The notes beneath the pieces are model-generated. The model saw only the letters and a list, made by a program, of their open reading frames with translations, had not been told where the DNA came from and searched no databases. Below, in pieces: positions 5,651 through 9,545 of a stretch of DNA of 9,545 nt. Within the stretch, counting starts at the first letter, position 1. Each line of letters opens with the position of its first letter. The stretch is taken from NCBI GenBank assembly GCA_041485125.1, contig JBGPIT010000185.1, positions 1-9,545 of the forward strand, in the 5' to 3' direction. The position numbers were made by a program, and so were the translations under genes. Source of the stretch: JBGPIT01 sp041485125. GTDB lineage: Bacteria > Desulfobacterota > Binatia > UTPRO1.

Positions 5651-7032
5651 GCGAGGTGATCGTGATCGGCGGCGGCTTTGCCGGCCTCTCGACCGCGGTC
5701 GCGCTCGCGGCTGAGGGCGTGCGCGTGCAGGTGCTCGAGAAGCGGCCGGTGCTCGGCGGGCGCGCCTACTCGTATACCGACGCGACGACCGGCGAGACCA
5801 TCGACAACGGGCAGCACGCGATGATGGGCTGCTACCACGAGATGTTCCGCTTCCTCGACCGCATCGGTGCGACCGCCAAGCTCGCGATCCAACCGCGGCT
5901 CGAGGTGACGATGATCGACCCCGAGCTGGGCGAGGGCGCGATCGCCGGCGCGGCGCTGCCGAGTCCGCTGCACATGGCGGCCGGCGTCCTGCGCTACCGG
6001 CTGGTCGGTCTCGCCGACCGTGCGCGCATTCTCACCGGCGGTCTCCGTCTCCTCGCGATGAAGAAGCGCCGGGATCCGGTGCTGCGCGCGTCGACGGTCG
6101 AGCAGGTGCTCGATCTCCTCGGGCAGTCGCCGGCGGCGCGGCGCGCCTTCTGGCACCCGGTCGCGATCGCGACGCTCAACGAAGACCCGGCGCTGGCTTC
6201 GGCGGACCTGCTCGCGGAGGTCATGGTGCGCGCGTTCTTCGCCGCTAAGGACGACGCGCGTTTCGTGCTGTCACGGGTCGGGCTCTCGGATCTCTACACG
6301 GCGGACGCGCACCGCTACGTGACCGAGCGCGGCGGCACGATCGAGACCAAGGCGCACGTGGTCGGCATCGGCTGTCGCGGTGGCGAGGTGAGCCATCTCG
6401 ACTTGCGCGACGGCCGGCGGCTCACCGCCGCGGCCTACGTCAGCGCGGTGCCGCCGCAAGGGCTCTTTCCCTTGCTGCCGGTGGCGGTGCGGCGCGACGC
6501 TCCGACCTTGGGCGGCATCGAGCGTCTCACCAGCTCGCCGATCGTCTCGGTGCACCTGTGGCTCGATCGCCGCGTCACGGAGCACGCCTTCGCGGGCTTC
6601 GTCGGCACGCCGACGCACTGGATGTTCAACCGCGACGTCATCGCGGGACGCGAGGGGAGCGACGGCAGCTACCTGAGCTTCGTGATCTCCGGCGCGCGCG
6701 ACGCGGTCGAGCTCGACAACGACAGCCTGGTCGCGACGACGCTCGCCGACGCGCGGCGCATGCTGCCGCGCGCGCGCGGCGCGACGGTGCGTCACGCCCA
6801 GGTGGTGAAGGAGAAGTTCGCGACCATGTCGCCGACGGTCGAGGCCGCGCGGCTGCGGCCGCCGACGGCGACGCCGTTCGGCAATTTCGCGCTCGCCGGC
6901 GACTGGATCGATACCGGCTTGCCGGCCACGATCGAGAGCGCGGTCGCGAGCGGGCACGCCGCCGCCGCGCACGTGCTGGCGCGGCTCGGCGAGCACCGAA
7001 TGCGGCGCGAGGCGACGCGTGTCGCGAGCTGA
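5647..7032 (+). CDS. hpnE: Hydroxysqualene dehydroxylase (HpnE, FAD amine oxidase fold)
   Basis: Flavoprotein of 461 residues that reductively removes the hydroxyl of hydroxysqualene to give squalene, the substrate of Shc. The dinucleotide-binding motif GGGFAG is at residues 8-13, followed by the ribose-binding glutamate E31 in VLEKR and GGR at 37-39. NGQHAMMGCYHEMFRFLDRIG (about 58-78), WHPVAIATLNEDP and the C-terminal FAD-contacting segment GDWIDTGLPATIESAVASG (from 418) are characteristic of HpnE and separate it from carotenoid desaturases of the same superfamily. Start ATG 5647 overlaps the hpnD stop (ATGA) and follows a good Shine-Dalgarno sequence GAGGTGA at 5637-5643. It completes the HpnCDE route. 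A 57-bp gap follows before the next gene. Confidence 0.94.
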   Translation: MSEVIVIGGGFAGLSTAVALAAEGVRVQVLEKRPVLGGRAYSYTDATTGETIDNGQHAMMGCYHEMFRFLDRIGATAKLAIQPRLEVTMIDPELGEGAIAGAALPSPLHMAAGVLRYRLVGLADRARILTGGLRLLAMKKRRDPVLRASTVEQVLDLLGQSPAARRAFWHPVAIATLNEDPALASADLLAEVMVRAFFAAKDDARFVLSRVGLSDLYTADAHRYVTERGGTIETKAHVVGIGCRGGEVSHLDLRDGRRLTAAAYVSAVPPQGLFPLLPVAVRRDAPTLGGIERLTSSPIVSVHLWLDRRVTEHAFAGFVGTPTHWMFNRDVIAGREGSDGSYLSFVISGARDAVELDNDSLVATTLADARRMLPRARGATVRHAQVVKEKFATMSPTVEAARLRPPTATPFGNFALAGDWIDTGLPATIESAVASGHAAAAHVLARLGEHRMRREATRVAS

Positions 7033-7044
7033 CGTGAAACGTCA
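7030..7044. repeat. Small palindrome at the end of hpnE
   Basis: TGACGT (7030-7035) and ACGTCA (7039-7044) are reverse complements around GAA, starting on the hpnE stop codon. The stem is short and no T-run follows, so it is unlikely to terminate transcription. It could be a protein-binding site or chance. The rest of the 57-bp gap shows no good promoter, so the downstream gene is probably read from the operon. Confidence 0.35.
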
Positions 7045-7089
7045 CCAGGGGGCGGTCTTGCAGCAAACGAGCGTTCAGAGGGAGGGACG

Positions 7090-7593
7090 ATGAGCACACA
7101 CGTTTCGGATACGGCGTTGAGGTGGACGTCGCGGGGGACGAACGGCACACATTCGCGGCACCCCGGAGTGCACGTGCAGCGCTTCGAGATCGACACCATC
7201 AAGCGCGTCGAGATCCGCGATCTCACCGCGCAGGTGCACGAGCTCGTCGCGGCGAGCGGTGTCGGCGCGGGTCTGGTGACGGTCAGCACGATGCACACGA
7301 CCACGGCGGTCATCGTGAACGAGCCACAGTCGGCATTGCTCGACGACGTCGAGCAGCTCCTCGAACGGCTCGCGCCGCGCGGCGAGGAGTGGAAGCACAA
7401 CGACCCGCGCTACTCGGATTGCGACCGCCACAACGCCGACGCGCATCTGCGGGCGATGTTGCTCGGCAACAGCGTCACGCTGCAGATCGCCGACGGTGCG
7501 CTCACCATGGGGCAGTGGCAGCGCATCCTGGTGATCGAGCTCGACGGGCCGCGCAAGCGAACCCTGGTGCTGCAGATCCTCGCGGCGGACTGA
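7090..7593 (+). CDS. yjbQ: YjbQ/UPF0047 family protein
   Basis: Product of 167 residues belonging to the YjbQ (UPF0047) family, also labelled secondary thiamine-phosphate synthase because E. coli YjbQ has weak activity of that kind; the true cellular role is unsettled. Family blocks are HTTTAVIVNE (from H69), WKHNDPRYSDCDRHNADAHLRAMLLG (101-126, with H103, D105, D110, H114, D117 and H119 as likely site residues) and DGALTMGQWQRILVIELDGPRKR. The family is usually about 130-140 residues, so the first 26 residues or so are an extra Ser/Thr/His-rich N-terminus. ATG 7090 is preceded by GGAGGG at 7081-7086, which supports it; an in-frame GTG at 7168 would match the family length but lacks a spaced Shine-Dalgarno. 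It lies 57 bp after hpnE on the same strand. No link to hopanoids is known to me. Confidence 0.9.
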   Translation: MSTHVSDTALRWTSRGTNGTHSRHPGVHVQRFEIDTIKRVEIRDLTAQVHELVAASGVGAGLVTVSTMHTTTAVIVNEPQSALLDDVEQLLERLAPRGEEWKHNDPRYSDCDRHNADAHLRAMLLGNSVTLQIADGALTMGQWQRILVIELDGPRKRTLVLQILAAD

Positions 7594-7599
7594 GCGACG

Positions 7600-8792
7600 T
7601 TACCGGGCGTTGCGCGTGGCCCCGGCGGTCACGCGCGCGTCCGGACGAACCGCGGCGAATGCCCGCACCGCATGACTCAAGTCCTCATCGGTGTGCGACG
7701 CCATCACCGTCACGCGCAGACGCGCCGTGTCCTGCGGGACGGTCGGCGGCCGGATCGCCTGCACGAAGACGCCCTGCTCGAGCAGCGTCGCCGACGATGC
7801 GAGCGCGGCGTGGTTGGAGCCGACGATCACCGGAATGATCGGCGTCTCGCCGGCCGGGACCGCGAAGCCGAGCGCCTGGAGCTCCGCGCGTAGGCGGGCG
7901 CCGTTGCGGCCGAGGCGCTCGCGACGCTCCGGCTCGCACGCGACGATGTCGAGCGCGGCGTCGACGGCCGCGACGACCGGCGGCGGCAGCGCGGTCGTGA
8001 AGATGAAGGTGCGGGCGCGGTTCACCAAGAGCGCGATCAGCGAGCGCGAGCCGGCGACGAAGGCGCCGGCGCTGCCGAGCGCCTTGCCGAGCGTCCCCAT
8101 CTGCACCGTCACGCGATCGGCGAGGCCGAGCGCCTCGACGAGACCGGCGCCGCTCGGGCCGAGGACACCGGTCGCGTGCGCCTCGTCGACCATCAGCATC
8201 GCGTCGTACTCGGTGGCGACGTCGCAGATCTCGCGCAGCGGCGCGAGGTCGCCGTCCATGCTGAAAACGGAATCGGTGACGATGAGGCGGCGCTCCGCCG
8301 GCGTGTCGCGCAGGGCAGAGCGCAGCGCGTCGGGCTCGGCGTGTGGATAGACGCAGATGCGCGCGCCGGAGAGCCGGCAGCCGTCGATGATGCTGGCGTG
8401 GTTCAGCGCGTCGCTGAAGACCGCGTCGCCCTTGCCGACGAGCGCGGTGATCGCACCGACGTTCGCCTGGTAGCCGGTCGGGAAGAGCAACGCGGCCTCG
8501 GTCTTCTTGAAACGCGCCAGCCGCTCCTCGAGCGCGCGGTGGATCGGCAGCGACCCGGAGATCAGGCGCGACGCGCCGGCGCCGACGCCGTGCTCGTGGG
8601 CGGCGCGCGCGGCGGCGTCGGCGAGCGCGGGATGGCTCGCGAGACCGAGGTAGTTGTTCGAGCAGAACAGCAGTGCGCGCCGGCCGTCGACGGTCACCCA
8701 ACGATCGGGCGGCCCTGCGCTCTCGCGCAGCGTGCGGTAGAGACCGGCGTCGCGGATGCGCTCGAGCTCTTCGTCGAAGCGGCTCGCCGCGG

Positions 8793-8796
<4 letters not shown>
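7600..8796 (-). CDS. bioF: 8-amino-7-oxononanoate synthase (BioF)
   Basis: PLP-dependent alpha-oxoamine synthase of 398 residues. BioF condenses pimeloyl thioester with L-alanine to give 8-amino-7-oxononanoate, the first step of biotin ring assembly, in the cytosol. The Schiff-base lysine is K238 in TLGKALGS. H133 in NHASIIDG stacks on the cofactor. D204 and H207 in MVDEAHATG bind the ring. H133, D204 and H207 fall at the same positions as in E. coli BioF, whose lysine is 236. SNNYLGLASHP, GASRLISGS, FPTGYQAN and RTFIFTTALPP also favour BioF over 2-amino-3-ketobutyrate ligase or serine palmitoyltransferase, though family members are easily confused. The ATG at 8796 overlaps the asnS stop (ATGA); a longer frame to 8865 adds unconserved residues. 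The 3' end lies 6 bp from that of yjbQ. No other bio genes are in view. Confidence 0.85.
7612..7636. repeat. Strong hairpin at the convergent gene ends
   Basis: GCGCGTGGCC (7612-7621) pairs with GGTCACGCGC (7627-7636), ten pairs with one G-U wobble (in the plus-strand RNA) and a 5-nt loop. It lies inside the last codons of bioF and 18 bp after the yjbQ stop. No T-run follows on either strand. It might stabilise 3' ends or help Rho-dependent termination, or may only reflect GC-rich coding sequence. Confidence 0.4.

Positions 8797-9545
<749 letters not shown>

Overview
The window reads as chromosomal DNA of a high-GC, probably Gram-negative bacterium that makes hopanoids. By eye GC is well above 60 percent, and codons end mostly in G or C. 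It uses the MEP (non-mevalonate) isoprenoid route, the three-enzyme HpnCDE route to squalene, a biotin-type alpha-oxoamine synthase and a dedicated asparaginyl-tRNA synthetase. I cannot name a phylum from sequence alone. A deep-branching lineage formerly grouped with the Deltaproteobacteria would fit, but that is inference. I see no transposase, integrase, CRISPR, tRNA or rRNA.

Layout. Bases 1-584 hold no convincing gene. They start with a strongly C-rich homopolymer stretch (1-120) and then carry a series of inverted repeats. A near-consensus sigma70-type promoter lies at 361-389. Between it and the first gene are two intrinsic-terminator structures (414-449 and 490-525) and a perfect 7-bp hairpin just before the ribosome-binding site. 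Bases 585-7032 are a compact plus-strand operon: shc (hpnF), dxr, hpnC, hpnD, hpnE. Three of its four junctions are 4-base ATGA/GTGA overlaps, and the fourth is a 16-bp gap. A YjbQ/UPF0047-family gene follows after 57 bp (7090-7593). Only 6 bp further on, a minus-strand pair converges on it: bioF (7600-8796), preceded by and overlapping asnS (8793-9545, 5' end outside the window).

How the genes work together. Dxr makes the committed MEP intermediate that leads to IPP and DMAPP. Enzymes coded elsewhere would make farnesyl diphosphate. HpnD condenses two FPP to presqualene diphosphate, HpnC converts it to hydroxysqualene, HpnE reduces that to squalene, and Shc cyclises squalene to hopene or hopanol. 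One transcription unit thus joins an early isoprenoid step to the end product. No hopanoid side-chain genes (hpnA, hpnG, hpnH) are visible here.

The most interesting part is the leader. A strong promoter, tandem terminator hairpins with U-runs and a repeated 17-nt element after each terminator suggest that the hopanoid operon is controlled by premature termination (attenuation), or that the leader yields a short RNA. This is inferred from primary sequence and hand-drawn base pairing only.
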